Of a stretch of DNA of 64,000 bases, positions 8,842-17,595 are shown piece by piece; positions within the stretch are counted from its first letter, which is position 1, and each line of letters begins with the position of its first letter. The notes beneath the pieces were generated by a model, which searched no databases, was not told the origin of the DNA, and was given only the letters and a program-made list of their open reading frames with translations. This stretch comes from Terriglobia bacterium (lineage in GTDB: Bacteria > Acidobacteriota > Terriglobia > Acidiferrales > UBA7541). A program made the position numbers and the translations under genes. Where the stretch lies: the NCBI GenBank assembly GCA_020073705.1, contig JAIQES010000014.1:1-64000 (forward strand), read 5' to 3'.

Positions 8842-9869
8842 AACAGGTCTTTATCTCCGGCCTGCAGGCCGACCAGAACATTACCTCTTATTTTCTCGTT
8901 TGTGAAAAAGAGATCCGCGCGACGCGCGAGGGCAAACCCTACTTGCGTCTGGAATTGGGCGACCGCACCGGCACGGTCGAAGCTCGCATGTGGGATGGCT
9001 TTGAGCGCGATGCGGCCACGTTCGAGCGCGACGATTTTGTGAAAGTCCAGGCGCGCGTCGAAAGTTATCGCAATAAACTTCAGATTTCGATCGAGAAAAT
9101 CCGGCGCGTGGAAGAACGCGAAGTGGATGCCGCGGATTTCTTCGCCCACACGCCTGAAGATGTGGAGCAGCTTTTTGCAAGGCTGCTCGAGGTCGTCGCT
9201 TCGATTGGGAATCCGTGGCTGAGGCGCCTCTTGGAAAGCGTTGTCCAGGACCCGGAAATTGTTCCGCGCCTGAAGCGTGCGCCCGCGGCCAAGGTGATGC
9301 ACCACGCCTATCTCGGCGGCCTGCTCGAGCATGTGGTGAGCCTGTGCGGTTTGTGCCGCGTGGTTCTCACGCATTATCCCGACGCCGATCCGGACCTGCT
9401 GCTGACCGGCGCCGTGCTTCACGACATCGGAAAATTGGAAGAATTGAGCTACGAGCGCTCTCTCGGCTACACCGACGAAGGCCAGTTGCTTGGGCATATT
9501 CTGATCGAATACGAAACGGTTGCGAAGAAAATCAGCGCCATCGAAGGGTTTCCGCCCGGCCTGAAGACGCTGGTGCAGCATATGATCATCAGCCATCACG
9601 GGCAATATGAGTTTGGTTCGCCTAAGCTTCCTATGTTTCGCGAAGCACTGATGCTGCATTATCTGGACGATTTGGATTCCAAGATGGCCGCGGTCCGTGC
9701 GTCGCTTGCTTCCGACAAGGGCGAGGGCAACTGGACGGCGTATAGCGGCGCTCTCGAACGCCGTCTCCTGCGCGTCGATCTCTTCCGCCGCGCAGAAGCA
9801 GCAGCAGCGAAAAATGCTGCGGTTCAACCACCCATGGATGCGCCAAAAAGTCCGGGTGCGAGGGAATAG
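8838..9869 (+). CDS. OB-fold plus HD-domain protein, YhaM-like 3'-5' exoribonuclease
   Basis: 343 residues. An N-terminal OB-fold nucleic-acid-binding domain (about 1-100: FLVCEKEIRATREGKPYLRLELGDRTG) is joined to an HD phosphohydrolase domain. Metal ligands are visible as HHAYLGGLLEHV near 153, LHDIGK near 193, and HMIISHHGQYEFGSP near 248. This is the architecture of YhaM/CBF1-type 3'-5' exoribonucleases. RNase activity is family knowledge and not directly shown here. The ATG overlaps the upstream isomerase stop (ATGA), indicating co-translation. Confidence 0.85.
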   Translation: MKQVFISGLQADQNITSYFLVCEKEIRATREGKPYLRLELGDRTGTVEARMWDGFERDAATFERDDFVKVQARVESYRNKLQISIEKIRRVEEREVDAADFFAHTPEDVEQLFARLLEVVASIGNPWLRRLLESVVQDPEIVPRLKRAPAAKVMHHAYLGGLLEHVVSLCGLCRVVLTHYPDADPDLLLTGAVLHDIGKLEELSYERSLGYTDEGQLLGHILIEYETVAKKISAIEGFPPGLKTLVQHMIISHHGQYEFGSPKLPMFREALMLHYLDDLDSKMAAVRASLASDKGEGNWTAYSGALERRLLRVDLFRRAEAAAAKNAAVQPPMDAPKSPGARE

Positions 9870-9873
9870 AATA

Positions 9874-10389
9874 ATGGAACAAAGCGCATCGCCCAATCGC
9901 GGCATCGGCCCTCGCCATTCCATTCTCGATCTCGCGCCGCTCGAGCTGGAGTGCATGAGCGTGCTCTGGCCGCTCGGCGAGGGCACGGTACGCGACATCC
10001 ATCGGCAACTGGCCGCCGCCCGGCCTCGCGCCTACACGACGATCATGACCATCATGGATCGGCTGGCGCGGAAGGGGATCGTGACACGGCACAAGGTGGG
10101 CCGTGCGTATCGGTATCAGGCGAATCTGAGCGTCGCTGAAGCGCGTACGAGCGCGGTCGAAAAGATCGTCACGGCATTTTTTGACGGGTCCGCCGAAGCG
10201 CTCGCCGCTCACCTGATCGCCCTGGGCGGGGCTGGTCGCTCATTTGATCCTTCTCCAGCGCGGCCCGGGCCACCCCGAAGTGAGACACGGCCTGAGGCCC
10301 CCGAGCTTTCCCGGCGCGCCGCCGTTGACGGAACGGGTACGGCCAGTGGAGAATCAGCAACTCGCCGGCTGGACGAGACTTTACTGTAG
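9874..10389 (+). CDS. BlaI/MecI/CopY-family repressor
   Basis: 171 residues from ATG 9874. Residues about 18-90 form a winged helix typical of BlaI/MecI: LAPLELECMSVLWPLGEGTVRDIH, then RAYTTIMTIMDRLARKGIV and the wing HKVGRAYRYQA. The segment after about 120 (PSPARPGPPRSETRPEAPEL onward) is Pro/Arg-rich and absent from classical repressors. No BlaR1-type sensor peptidase lies beside it; neighbours are an exoribonuclease and dusB. It therefore may control the surrounding run or an unlinked locus. The longer frame starting at 9697 lies within the upstream gene and is not used. Confidence 0.82.
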   Translation: MEQSASPNRGIGPRHSILDLAPLELECMSVLWPLGEGTVRDIHRQLAAARPRAYTTIMTIMDRLARKGIVTRHKVGRAYRYQANLSVAEARTSAVEKIVTAFFDGSAEALAAHLIALGGAGRSFDPSPARPGPPRSETRPEAPELSRRAAVDGTGTASGESATRRLDETLL

Positions 10390-10395
10390 ACGACG

Positions 10396-11388
10396 ATGTT
10401 ACCTCCGCAATTCATGATCCGCGACAAGCACATTGTTCCGGCAACGGTCCTCGCACCCATGGTTGGCGTGACCGATACGGTCTTTCGCCGGATGATCCGC
10501 GGCCTCGGCGGGTGTGGCCTGATCATGAGTGAATTCACCAGCGCCGAATGTATTACGCGGAATGCCGCGCGGACCTCGCGGTATCTTTTCTTTGAGCCGG
10601 ACGAGCATCCCATTACAGGACAGTTGTTCGGAGCCGATCCGAGCGCGATGGCGCGCGCGGCGGAGATGGTCGAGGAAATCGGTTTCGATATCGTGGACAT
10701 TAATCTAGGCTGCCCGGCGAGGAAAGTGATCAAGTGCGGCGGCTCGGGGCTACTGCGCGATCTGAAAGCTCTGGAGCAGGTGCTCCGCGCGGTGCGAACT
10801 GCGGTGCAAATCCCGCTGACCATCAAAATCCGCGCCGGATGGGATGAGAGCAATATTGTCGCAGTAGATGTGGCGCGCATGGCGGAACAGATCGGCATCG
10901 AAGCGATTGCCGTTCACCCGCGCACTCGCCTGCAGAGATACTCAGGACATGCCGATTGGAGTATCATCCGTGCGGTGAAGCAGGCGGTACGAATTCCGGT
11001 GATTGGGAACGGCGACGTCAAGACACCCGAAGACGCGACGAGAATGGTGCGTGAAACCGGGTGCGATGCCGTAATGATCGGACGGGCTGCCTCGACGAAT
11101 CCCTGGATTTTCCGGCAAATCATGCAATACATTGAGACGGGGTCGTGCGACCAGCCCAGTGACATGGACAGGTATCGCCTTCTATCTACTTATTTCCGCA
11201 ATCTGGTTGAGACCGAGTGGCCCGATGCGATTGGCAAGATGAAGCAGTTTGCGTGCTGGTTTACCCACGGAGTTCGCAACGGCAGCACGTTGCGCAGAAA
11301 CGTGCACACGGCCCGCACACCCGCTGAGATTCTGGATCGAGTGGATTCCTTTTTCGCCGATTCCGTCACTGCAGGAGGCGTTTCATGA
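10396..11388 (+). CDS. dusB: tRNA-dihydrouridine synthase, DusB type
   Basis: 330 residues. Reduces specific uridines in the D-loop of tRNA using FMN and NADPH. The TIM-barrel start APMVGVTDTVFRRM is near residue 20; the catalytic cysteine lies in DINLGCPARKV near 102; KIRAGWDE, HPRTRLQRYSG and GNGDVKTPEDA (FMN-phosphate site) follow, and the C-terminal helical domain completes it. It is 6 bp downstream of the BlaI-type gene and overlaps the PilZ gene (ATGA), so all three are probably cotranscribed. Assignment to DusB rather than DusA/C is from overall motif style. Confidence 0.9.
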   Translation: MLPPQFMIRDKHIVPATVLAPMVGVTDTVFRRMIRGLGGCGLIMSEFTSAECITRNAARTSRYLFFEPDEHPITGQLFGADPSAMARAAEMVEEIGFDIVDINLGCPARKVIKCGGSGLLRDLKALEQVLRAVRTAVQIPLTIKIRAGWDESNIVAVDVARMAEQIGIEAIAVHPRTRLQRYSGHADWSIIRAVKQAVRIPVIGNGDVKTPEDATRMVRETGCDAVMIGRAASTNPWIFRQIMQYIETGSCDQPSDMDRYRLLSTYFRNLVETEWPDAIGKMKQFACWFTHGVRNGSTLRRNVHTARTPAEILDRVDSFFADSVTAGGVS

Positions 11389-11750
11389 CCGCTGCTACCG
11401 CGACAACCCCTGCCCTCGAACGCCGCCGGGAACGCCGTGTTCCCGTCCACCTTCCGATGCTGATTCGCGGCACAGACCGCAGCGGCGCGTGGTTCGAGGA
11501 ACGGACCTCCAGCGAAAATCTATGCCGCGGCGGCGCGGCATTCGCGACGCGGTACGCTGTGAGCCTCGGCACCAGAATAGAGATTAGCATTCCATCGTCG
11601 CCGTCGATGGGTGAGCCCGATGCGGAGTTTTCCACACATGGCCGCATTGTCCACCTTGCGCCGGGGAAAAACGACACGAAGTTCATTGTTGGCGTTGAAT
11701 TCACGGGTCCGCGCTTTCACCGGATGTTTGTTTCGGAAGCGACTGTGTAG
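11385..11750 (+). CDS. PilZ-domain protein
   Basis: 121 residues forming a single PilZ-like domain. The c-di-GMP binding signature RxxxR is visible as RRRERRVPVHLP (residues about 10-21), followed by ENLCRGGAAFATRY in place of the usual D/NxSxxG motif, and VHLAPGKNDTKFIVGVEF. The second motif is somewhat degenerate (ENLCRGG), so ligand binding needs testing. It could be a cytoplasmic c-di-GMP effector for motility or pili, which fits a pilus-bearing cell but is inference. Translationally coupled to dusB. Confidence 0.82.
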   Translation: MTAATATTPALERRRERRVPVHLPMLIRGTDRSGAWFEERTSSENLCRGGAAFATRYAVSLGTRIEISIPSSPSMGEPDAEFSTHGRIVHLAPGKNDTKFIVGVEFTGPRFHRMFVSEATV

Positions 11751-11836
11751 CCGGCTTTGTGGATCGCTGCTCTATCTGCAAGGTCGAAGCGCGTATAAAT
11801 CTAGGCTTCAGCCACTGAAATCCTGCCACGCGCAAT

Positions 11837-12697
11837 CTAATGTTCCAGGAGTAGTTGTTTGTAGGCTTCGCGCTTGGCCAGGCCTCGTTCACGTGCGGCC
11901 TGTTTGAGCGCCGCTTTGCGGTCGATGCCGGCCTCGGTTTCGATTTGCTCGACGCGCTGCCTGAGCGAGATGGCCGGGGCCACATGCTGAGGTTCGGCCG
12001 CGCCAGGTCCGATCAGGAGAGTGATTTCGCCTCGTGGCGCCCGCTTGCGCGCGGATTTTAGCAGTTCGTTGAGATCGCCCCGTAAGAACTCTTCGTGAAT
12101 CTTGGTGACCTCCCGTGCAATGACAGCCGGACGCGCGCCAAGAATGTCCGCGGCATCGGCGAGAGTTTCCACAATCCGGTGCGGAGCCTCGTAGAGGACA
12201 AGGGTTCGCGATTCCGTCTTCAGGGCATCGAGAGCCTTCCGTCGCGCGCCAGTGCGTGGGGGCAAAAATCCTACAAACAGGAATTCTTCGGACGGCAGTC
12301 CGGAGGCCGCCAGCGCCGCGACGAACGCAGACGGGCCGGGAATTGGCACCACGGGAATGTGGTGCCGCAAGCAGAGCGTAACTAGGTGGTGCCCAGGATC
12401 GGATATCACGGGAGTGCCCGCGTCGCTAACCACCGCAGCCTTGGCACCCTGCTCTAGTTCGATTACCAACTCGGGGGCTCGTGTCAATTCATTGTGTGCG
12501 TGATAGCTGACCAATTCTTTCCGGATACCGTAGTGTTGCAGCAATTTCTGGGTTTGACGTGTGTCTTCGCATGCGATGAGGTCGACTTCCTTCAAGATGC
12601 GAATAGCACGCAGCGTTATATCTTCGAGGTTGCCGATCGGTGTGGCCACCAGATACAGGCAGCCGGTTCCTGCTTGGCGCTGGACTTTCGTCGTCAT
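11837..12697 (-). CDS. rsmI: 16S rRNA (cytidine(1402)-2'-O)-methyltransferase
   Basis: 286 residues. Methylates the ribose of C1402 in 16S rRNA using S-adenosylmethionine. The start motif LYLVATPIGNLEDITLRA (near 14-31), ACEDTRQTQKLLQHYGI, VSDAGTPVISDPG and PIPGPSAFVAALAASGLP match the tetrapyrrole-methylase fold of RsmI. The C-terminal part after about 240 is a basic helical tail (KAALKQAARERGLAKREAYK), typical for the family. Transcribed alone on the minus strand, convergent with the PilZ gene and divergent from the zinc-ribbon gene. Confidence 0.93.
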   Translation of the reverse strand: MTTKVQRQAGTGCLYLVATPIGNLEDITLRAIRILKEVDLIACEDTRQTQKLLQHYGIRKELVSYHAHNELTRAPELVIELEQGAKAAVVSDAGTPVISDPGHHLVTLCLRHHIPVVPIPGPSAFVAALAASGLPSEEFLFVGFLPPRTGARRKALDALKTESRTLVLYEAPHRIVETLADAADILGARPAVIAREVTKIHEEFLRGDLNELLKSARKRAPRGEITLLIGPGAAEPQHVAPAISLRQRVEQIETEAGIDRKAALKQAARERGLAKREAYKQLLLEH

Positions 12698-12839
12698 GAT
12701 GATTCCCGCGCTGTTAGTCTAGCATGTGGTGGCAGTAATCGGTGCCTTCAGTGCTGCCCGCATCGGCGTTGAATCGCACGGTGGGTTGCGCAGCGTGGTA
12801 AGATAAGCAGTTCTATCAACAAGCAGGAGGAGATTCGAA

Positions 12840-13157
12840 TTGCCGCTCTACGAATATCGCTGCCTGAAGTGCGAGCGCCACATCGAAAAGATCGAAAAAC
12901 TGGGTGGGCCGAACCTGAAAAAATGCCCGCATTGCGGCGGTAAAGTGGAATCGGTGATTACCGCTCCAGCGATCCAGTTCAAGGGCACGGGCTGGTACGT
13001 CACCGACTACGGCCGGAAGACCTCGGGCGGTGATGGTTCGAAATCCGAACCGAGCGAAAAATCAGAGAAAACCGAAAAGTCCTCGAAATCCGCCTCCAAG
13101 CCGGCGGCGCCAGCAAAGGAAGACAAGAAATCTGCAGCGGCGTCAAAGGAAAAGTAG
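12840..13157 (+). CDS. FmdB-family zinc-ribbon protein
   Basis: 105 residues. The first 65 residues form a single zinc ribbon with two CxxC knuckles: CLKC near residue 8 and CPHC near 31, followed by SVITAPAIQFKGTGWYVTDY, the FmdB signature. The rest is a low-complexity Lys/Ser/Ala/Glu tail. The start codon is TTG, supported by a strong AGGAGGAG ribosome site 6-8 bases upstream and by the family N-terminus PLYEYRC. Function is unknown for most members; it may bind nucleic acid or protein through the ribbon. It converges on galU. Confidence 0.85.
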   Translation: MPLYEYRCLKCERHIEKIEKLGGPNLKKCPHCGGKVESVITAPAIQFKGTGWYVTDYGRKTSGGDGSKSEPSEKSEKTEKSSKSASKPAAPAKEDKKSAAASKEK

Positions 13158-13188
13158 GTTGCGGTAAAATTGAATCGGAGAAAAGCGA

Positions 13189-14082
13189 CTACAGCTTGAG
13201 CGAACGCAAATAGTCGCGGAAATCCCCGCCAAATTCCGGGTTCTCAAGTGCGATCTCGACGGTAGCCTTCAGAAAACCTAGTTTATCTCCTGCGTCGTAG
13301 GACTTCCCTTCGTAGATATAGGCGAAGAGCCCGCGCTCCTTTGCCAGCAGGCGGAGGGCATCGGTCAGCTGAATTTCCCCGCCGCGACCAGGCTTGGTCC
13401 GTTCGAGGCAATCGAAAACTTCGGGAGGGAGAACGTACCGCCCGGTAACGCCAAGGTTGGAGGGCGCCTCGGACGGGCTTGGCTTTTCGACCAGGTCGCG
13501 AATCCGCAGAAGCCGTTCGCCCCAGCGTGAATCGTTTGCGGGTTCGACGTCCACGATGCCATACAGTCCGGTTTTTGCGTGCGGCACTTCTTCGACCGCG
13601 ATGGCGCCTTTGCCGGTGGCCTCGTACACCTCGACGAGTTGATGCGTCGCGGGCCGTGGACCCGGAATGATCACATCGCCGAGCAATACGGCGAACGGCT
13701 CGTTGCCCACCAGTTCTTTCGCGACAAGCACGGCGTGGCCGAGCCCCAATGCTTCCTTCTGCCGAGTGTAGCTGAAGTGCACCATGTTGCCGATGTTGTG
13801 CACTAGTTCGGCCAAGTCGGACTTTCCCTTGCTTTCGAGGAAACTTTCGAGTTCGGGCGAGGAGTCGAAATGGTCCTCGATGGCGTTCTTGCCTCGTCCG
13901 GTCACGATGATAATGTTTTCGATCCCGGAAGCGACGCACTCCTCGACGACGTATTGGATTAGCGGCTTATCGACCACAGGCAGCATTTCCTTGGGCTGTG
14001 CCTTGGTCGCGGGGAGAAAGCGCGTGCCCAGACCCGCGGCGGGCAGCACAGCTTTGCGGACGCGTTGTGGCTTCTCAATCAT
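13189..14082 (-). CDS. galU: UTP-glucose-1-phosphate uridylyltransferase
   Basis: 297 residues from ATG 14082, the usual GalU length; a longer start at 14127 exists with no better ribosome site. Makes UDP-glucose for LPS, capsule and glycan synthesis. The nucleotide-binding loop AAGLGTRFLPATKAQPKEML lies near residue 10, followed by KPLIQYVVEE, VLLGDVI and YGIVDVEP, and the sugar site near VEKPSPSEAPSNLG. All catalytic-region motifs are intact. Monocistronic and divergent from tsaD. Confidence 0.93.
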   Translation of the reverse strand: MIEKPQRVRKAVLPAAGLGTRFLPATKAQPKEMLPVVDKPLIQYVVEECVASGIENIIIVTGRGKNAIEDHFDSSPELESFLESKGKSDLAELVHNIGNMVHFSYTRQKEALGLGHAVLVAKELVGNEPFAVLLGDVIIPGPRPATHQLVEVYEATGKGAIAVEEVPHAKTGLYGIVDVEPANDSRWGERLLRIRDLVEKPSPSEAPSNLGVTGRYVLPPEVFDCLERTKPGRGGEIQLTDALRLLAKERGLFAYIYEGKSYDAGDKLGFLKATVEIALENPEFGGDFRDYLRSLKL

Positions 14083-14280
14083 GCGCTTAGCGATCTGCAG
14101 CCACCTTACGTGGCGGTTGAGCGCCATGTCAATCCATCTGTTGATCTGGAAGTGGCTAAAGTCTAATCATTTTCGGCAGGTCGAATGAAAATCGCCGCCA
14201 AAGGCGTCGAATCGTCCGCCAAGCAGGCGAATCCCACCGCTGTGTTAACATGGGGATTTCACAAGTCAGGGAAGCGGGCC

Positions 14281-15426
14281 ATGTCAACGCGCATCCTCGG
14301 AATCGAGTCTTCCTGTGACGAAACTGCCGCCGCAATTGTCGCGGATGGGCGCGACATTCTGTCGAGCGTGGTTGCCTCACAGTTGGACATTCATCGCAAA
14401 TACGGCGGCGTGGTGCCGGAACTAGCGTCGCGCGAGCACCTGCGGCAGATCGTGCCGGTCGTGCGTGAAGCTCTCGCGCAAGCCGGGCTTTCCTTTGCCG
14501 ATATCGATGCCATTGGCGTGACGCGCGGGCCGGGGCTGGTCGGAGCGCTGCTCGTCGGTGTGACGTACGGAAAGGTCCTCGCGATGGAACTTGGCAAGCC
14601 TTTGGTCCCGGTGAACCACCTTGAGGGGCATATTCATGCGGTGTTCCTCGAGGCTCACCTCGCGGGGCGCGCGCCGGAATTGCCGGCCGTCTGTCTGATT
14701 GTCTCCGGTGGACACACGTTGCTTTATCACGTGCGAGCAGGGAGCGGGAACGGTGACGTCTCCGCGCACGGATTCCTGTACCGGCGCCTCGGCGGCACAC
14801 GCGACGATGCGGCGGGGGAGGCGTACGACAAAGTAGCACGGCTGCTGGCGCTCGGGTATCCCGGGGGGCCTGTGATCGACCAGCTTGCCGCGCAGGCAGC
14901 TGCCGCAGGTTCGGGCGCCGGCGCGAAGGATGGATTGAATTTTGGGCCTGTGAAGATCAAAGGAAACACTTTCGATTTCAGCTTCAGCGGAATCAAGACT
15001 GCCGTGCTGTATTATGTCCGCGCGCATCCCGAGTTCGGTCCGGAAATGGAAGCTCGCCGCACGGCACTTCAGGAAGGGCGCCGGAGGGCTGCTGATTTGT
15101 TCCCTCTGTGCAGTCCGCAGACACTCTTGCTGGTTTCAAATTTCCAGACGGCCGTAGTTCACGATCTGGTGACGCGAACGTTCGCCGCAGCGACCGAAAC
15201 GGGAGCGCGCACGATCCTGGTTTCGGGCGGCGTGGCTGCTAACTCCGAATTGCGGGATAGGTTTATGACCAAGTCCGGCCCGATGGGTGTGAATGTCTTT
15301 TTTCCCAGCCGAGCGCTATCCACCGACAACGCGGCAATGATTGCTGCGGCCGCATATCCCCATTTGCTCGCCGGAGACCTCGCTTCTTCCGATTTGAACG
15401 CCGAACCCAATCTTCGCCTTGCCTAA
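14281..15426 (+). CDS. tsaD: tRNA N6-adenosine threonylcarbamoyltransferase TsaD
   Basis: 381 residues from ATG 14281; the longer frame adds an unsupported 32-residue leader. Transfers threonylcarbamoyl to A37 of ANN-decoding tRNAs together with TsaB and TsaE. The N-terminal GIESSCDET motif, metal ligands in NHLEGHIHAVFLE near 115, SGGHT near 140, and the ATPase-fold motif VSGGVAANSELR are present. It is longer than the usual 340 residues: an insertion around residues 255-280 (ARRTALQEGRRRAADLF) contributes. tsaB lies about 1 kb away with carD between them. Confidence 0.93.
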   Translation: MSTRILGIESSCDETAAAIVADGRDILSSVVASQLDIHRKYGGVVPELASREHLRQIVPVVREALAQAGLSFADIDAIGVTRGPGLVGALLVGVTYGKVLAMELGKPLVPVNHLEGHIHAVFLEAHLAGRAPELPAVCLIVSGGHTLLYHVRAGSGNGDVSAHGFLYRRLGGTRDDAAGEAYDKVARLLALGYPGGPVIDQLAAQAAAAGSGAGAKDGLNFGPVKIKGNTFDFSFSGIKTAVLYYVRAHPEFGPEMEARRTALQEGRRRAADLFPLCSPQTLLLVSNFQTAVVHDLVTRTFAAATETGARTILVSGGVAANSELRDRFMTKSGPMGVNVFFPSRALSTDNAAMIAAAAYPHLLAGDLASSDLNAEPNLRLA

Positions 15427-15485
15427 GCGCATCATTTTTGTGCCGGTTGGAAAAGATGCTTGCAGACAGCGGCGCAAGAAAGAAA

Positions 15486-15517
15486 AAAGCCTCAAGGCGG
15501 TCATGCCCCGAGGCTTT
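15486..15517. terminator. Bidirectional terminator between tsaD and carD
   Basis: AAAGCCTC (15486-15493) pairs with GAGGCTTT (15510-15517). Three further A residues precede the left arm, giving a T run for the minus strand after the stem; the plus strand has TTT. It sits between the convergent stop codons of tsaD and carD and can serve both. Confidence 0.65.
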
Positions 15518-15537
15518 CGAGGAACGGAACTGGTACC

Positions 15538-16071
15538 TTAGAACTCTGCCGTTTCGGGTTTTTCCATTGGCGCAGGCATCTGCAGCCGTGCTTTCGCGAG
15601 AGACTTGATCAGGGCGTCTTCGATTGTTTCCGCCGAAGTGTGTCGTGCGGTGGCGAGCTCAGTGACGAGGAGAAATTTGGCGCGTTCCAGCATTTTCTTC
15701 TCACGGAAAGAAAGTGGCTTTGTGCGGCTTAGTGAAACTAGACTCTTCAATACAGCGGCTACTTCGATCAGCGCGCCGGTCCGCATGCGTTCGGAATTCT
15801 CTTTGAATCGATGTTTCCAGTCGTGATGCGAATTTGGTTTGCTTTTTTCTATAAAATTCAGAACCTTAAGTGTTTCTCCATTGCGGATCACGGGCCTCAA
15901 GCCAACCGAGATCGCGTTGGTTGACGGGACCATGACCTTCAATCCACTCGAAAAAATCTTGAGCATGTAATACTTTTCTGTCCGTCCGTTCATAAGTCCG
16001 AAATTGATTTGCTCGATGATTCCAACGCCGTGGTTCGGATAAACGACTTTATCGCCTATCTTATAGTCCAT
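15538..16071 (-). CDS. CarD-family transcriptional regulator
   Basis: 177 residues from ATG 16071; the longer frame would start upstream of the mapped promoter region. The N-terminal Tudor-like RNA-polymerase interaction domain (about 1-65) has IGDKVVYPNHGVGIIEQI and the C-terminal helical domain binds DNA: KFLLVTELATARHTSAETIE. CarD proteins stabilise open complexes at housekeeping promoters and are typical of Acidobacteriota, Myxococcota and Actinomycetota. A minus-strand promoter with TTGACT and TAGACT lies about 30-60 bp upstream. Monocistronic. Confidence 0.92.
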   Translation of the reverse strand: MDYKIGDKVVYPNHGVGIIEQINFGLMNGRTEKYYMLKIFSSGLKVMVPSTNAISVGLRPVIRNGETLKVLNFIEKSKPNSHHDWKHRFKENSERMRTGALIEVAAVLKSLVSLSRTKPLSFREKKMLERAKFLLVTELATARHTSAETIEDALIKSLAKARLQMPAPMEKPETAEF

Positions 16072-16102
16072 GGTCAGAAGCCCCCTCGAGGTTACTAAAA
16101 TC

Positions 16103-16131
16103 AGTCTAGAATGTCGTCTAATTGAAGTCAA
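16103..16131 (-). promoter_or_regulatory. Predicted sigma-70-type promoter of carD
   Basis: On the minus strand TTGACT (16126-16131) and TAGACT (16103-16108) are separated by 17 bp. Transcription would begin near 16096, leaving a leader of about 25 nt with a GAGGGGG ribosome site before ATG 16071. Confidence 0.55.
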
Positions 16132-16285
16132 GATATTTCTTGTAGAATCAGCAAGTTAAGATTAATTCTACTTCGCGATTGGCATTACAATTGCATGATA
16201 CTTTTACCGGATTTTCAGATTTTCATTCATAAGATAAAATCCCATCCTGCCATGCCCGCATCAGTTTGCGTTAGAATAGTTGGCA

Positions 16286-17011
16286 ATGCTGATTCTAGCC
16301 CTAGACACGAGTACCCGCGTCGGAAGCATAGCGTTTCTGCGAGATAAGCAGGTCCTGGACGAGGTTTCGAGCCATGAGGAAACCCCGTACTCGATGCGAC
16401 TTTTTCGCGATTTAGCCCTGCTGCAGTCCAGGGCACAATTCCGCATGGACCAGATCGACGTTTTTGCGGTTGGGGCAGGCCCGGGGTCATTTACCGGGCT
16501 GCGGGTAGGGCTTACAGCTGTTAAGGCCTGGGCCGAAGTCCATGGGAAGCCCATCGCGGCGGTTAGCGGTCTGGAGGCAATTGCGGCCCAGGCAAAGGCA
16601 AATGGGGGCCAGCCGCACGCCGGTATGGAGATGTTAGCGCCATATCTTGACGCCCGGCGGGGGCAAGTTTTCGGATCGACCTACCGCCGTGTCGCAGGCA
16701 GTTCGACGGCCGTGGAGTTGGTCGGAGTGGAAGCCATCCTAACGGCGGAGGAATTTCTTTCCCTGGTGAAGGAGAATCTTGGCACGGCTCATGCAATTCT
16801 GATTTCACCGACACCGGATGTGCTTCCTCGGACGTTGGTGGATTCGATTCTTCCAGGCGCTCGGATTGAGGAGGTTTCAGCGATTCTGGCCCCTGTGATT
16901 GGGCGACTGGCGTTTGACCGCGCGAGTTGTGGCGAATTGGTTGATCCACTCGGTCTGGACGCAAACTACATTCGCCGCACAGACGCCGAAGTGTTCTGGA
17001 AGGGTGGGTAA
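16286..17011 (+). CDS. tsaB: tRNA threonylcarbamoyladenosine biosynthesis protein TsaB
   Basis: 241 residues from ATG 16286; TTG 16280 is an alternative two codons earlier. A non-catalytic ASKHA-fold partner that supports TsaD. LALDTSTRVGSIAF starts the fold and the family hallmark GAGPGSFTGLRVGLTAVKAW is near residue 70. A TAGAAT hexamer ends only 8 bp before the ATG, so the transcript could be leaderless; no matching -35 was seen. The stop overlaps the rimI start (TAATG), a usual tsaB-rimI arrangement. Confidence 0.9.
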   Translation: MLILALDTSTRVGSIAFLRDKQVLDEVSSHEETPYSMRLFRDLALLQSRAQFRMDQIDVFAVGAGPGSFTGLRVGLTAVKAWAEVHGKPIAAVSGLEAIAAQAKANGGQPHAGMEMLAPYLDARRGQVFGSTYRRVAGSSTAVELVGVEAILTAEEFLSLVKENLGTAHAILISPTPDVLPRTLVDSILPGARIEEVSAILAPVIGRLAFDRASCGELVDPLGLDANYIRRTDAEVFWKGG

Positions 17012-17496
17012 TGTCCGCCGAAGGTGAGATATCCCGGGGCGGCTCGGATGTGACCGTTCGACGGCTTACGACGTCGGACATTCCCGCTGTTTCCGCAATT
17101 CTCTCCGAGAGTCCGGACGCAGCAGCGTGGTCGCAGGACAGCCTTTGCCAATTAGCGCCCCAGGGGTTTCATGCGTGGGTTGCGGAGCAGGCCGCAGGCG
17201 TGGCCGGGTTCCTCATCGGCCGTATCGCAGGAGATGAATTTGAAATCCTGAACCTGGCGGTCGCGCGGACTTTTCGCCGGTGTGGAATTGCGTCCAAATT
17301 GCTGGAATCCGCGCTGGAATTCTCGCGTATAGCCGGCAGCCAGCGTGTCTACTTGGAGGTGCGTGCTTCGAATGAACCTGCCGTCGGTCTATATACGCGC
17401 CATGGCTTTACGAAATGTGGCATGCGGACCCGGTACTACCGGAACCCTGCAGAGGACGCTCTATTGTTCTCTCGGCACATCGGCGGAACGCCATAG
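17011..17496 (+). CDS. rimI: Ribosomal protein S18-alanine N-acetyltransferase
   Basis: 161 residues, one GNAT domain. Acetylates the N-terminal alanine of ribosomal protein S18. The acetyl-CoA loop is seen as RTFRRCGIASKLLESAL near 90, followed by VYLEVRASNEPAVGLYTRHGF, which carries the usual Asn and Tyr of RimI. The first 20 residues are an extra polar leader. The start codon overlaps the tsaB stop, so translation is coupled. General GNAT function is sure; the S18 substrate is inferred from the tsaB neighbourhood. Confidence 0.87.
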   Translation: MSAEGEISRGGSDVTVRRLTTSDIPAVSAILSESPDAAAWSQDSLCQLAPQGFHAWVAEQAAGVAGFLIGRIAGDEFEILNLAVARTFRRCGIASKLLESALEFSRIAGSQRVYLEVRASNEPAVGLYTRHGFTKCGMRTRYYRNPAEDALLFSRHIGGTP

Positions 17497-17595
17497 CAGA
17501 TGTTGCAATTGCACTTGGCGGCGATTTTACATTGTGCTAGATTGAAGTTGCTATGTAGTTCCCAACCACAAATCGTTTCCATCAGGAGGCGCGCG

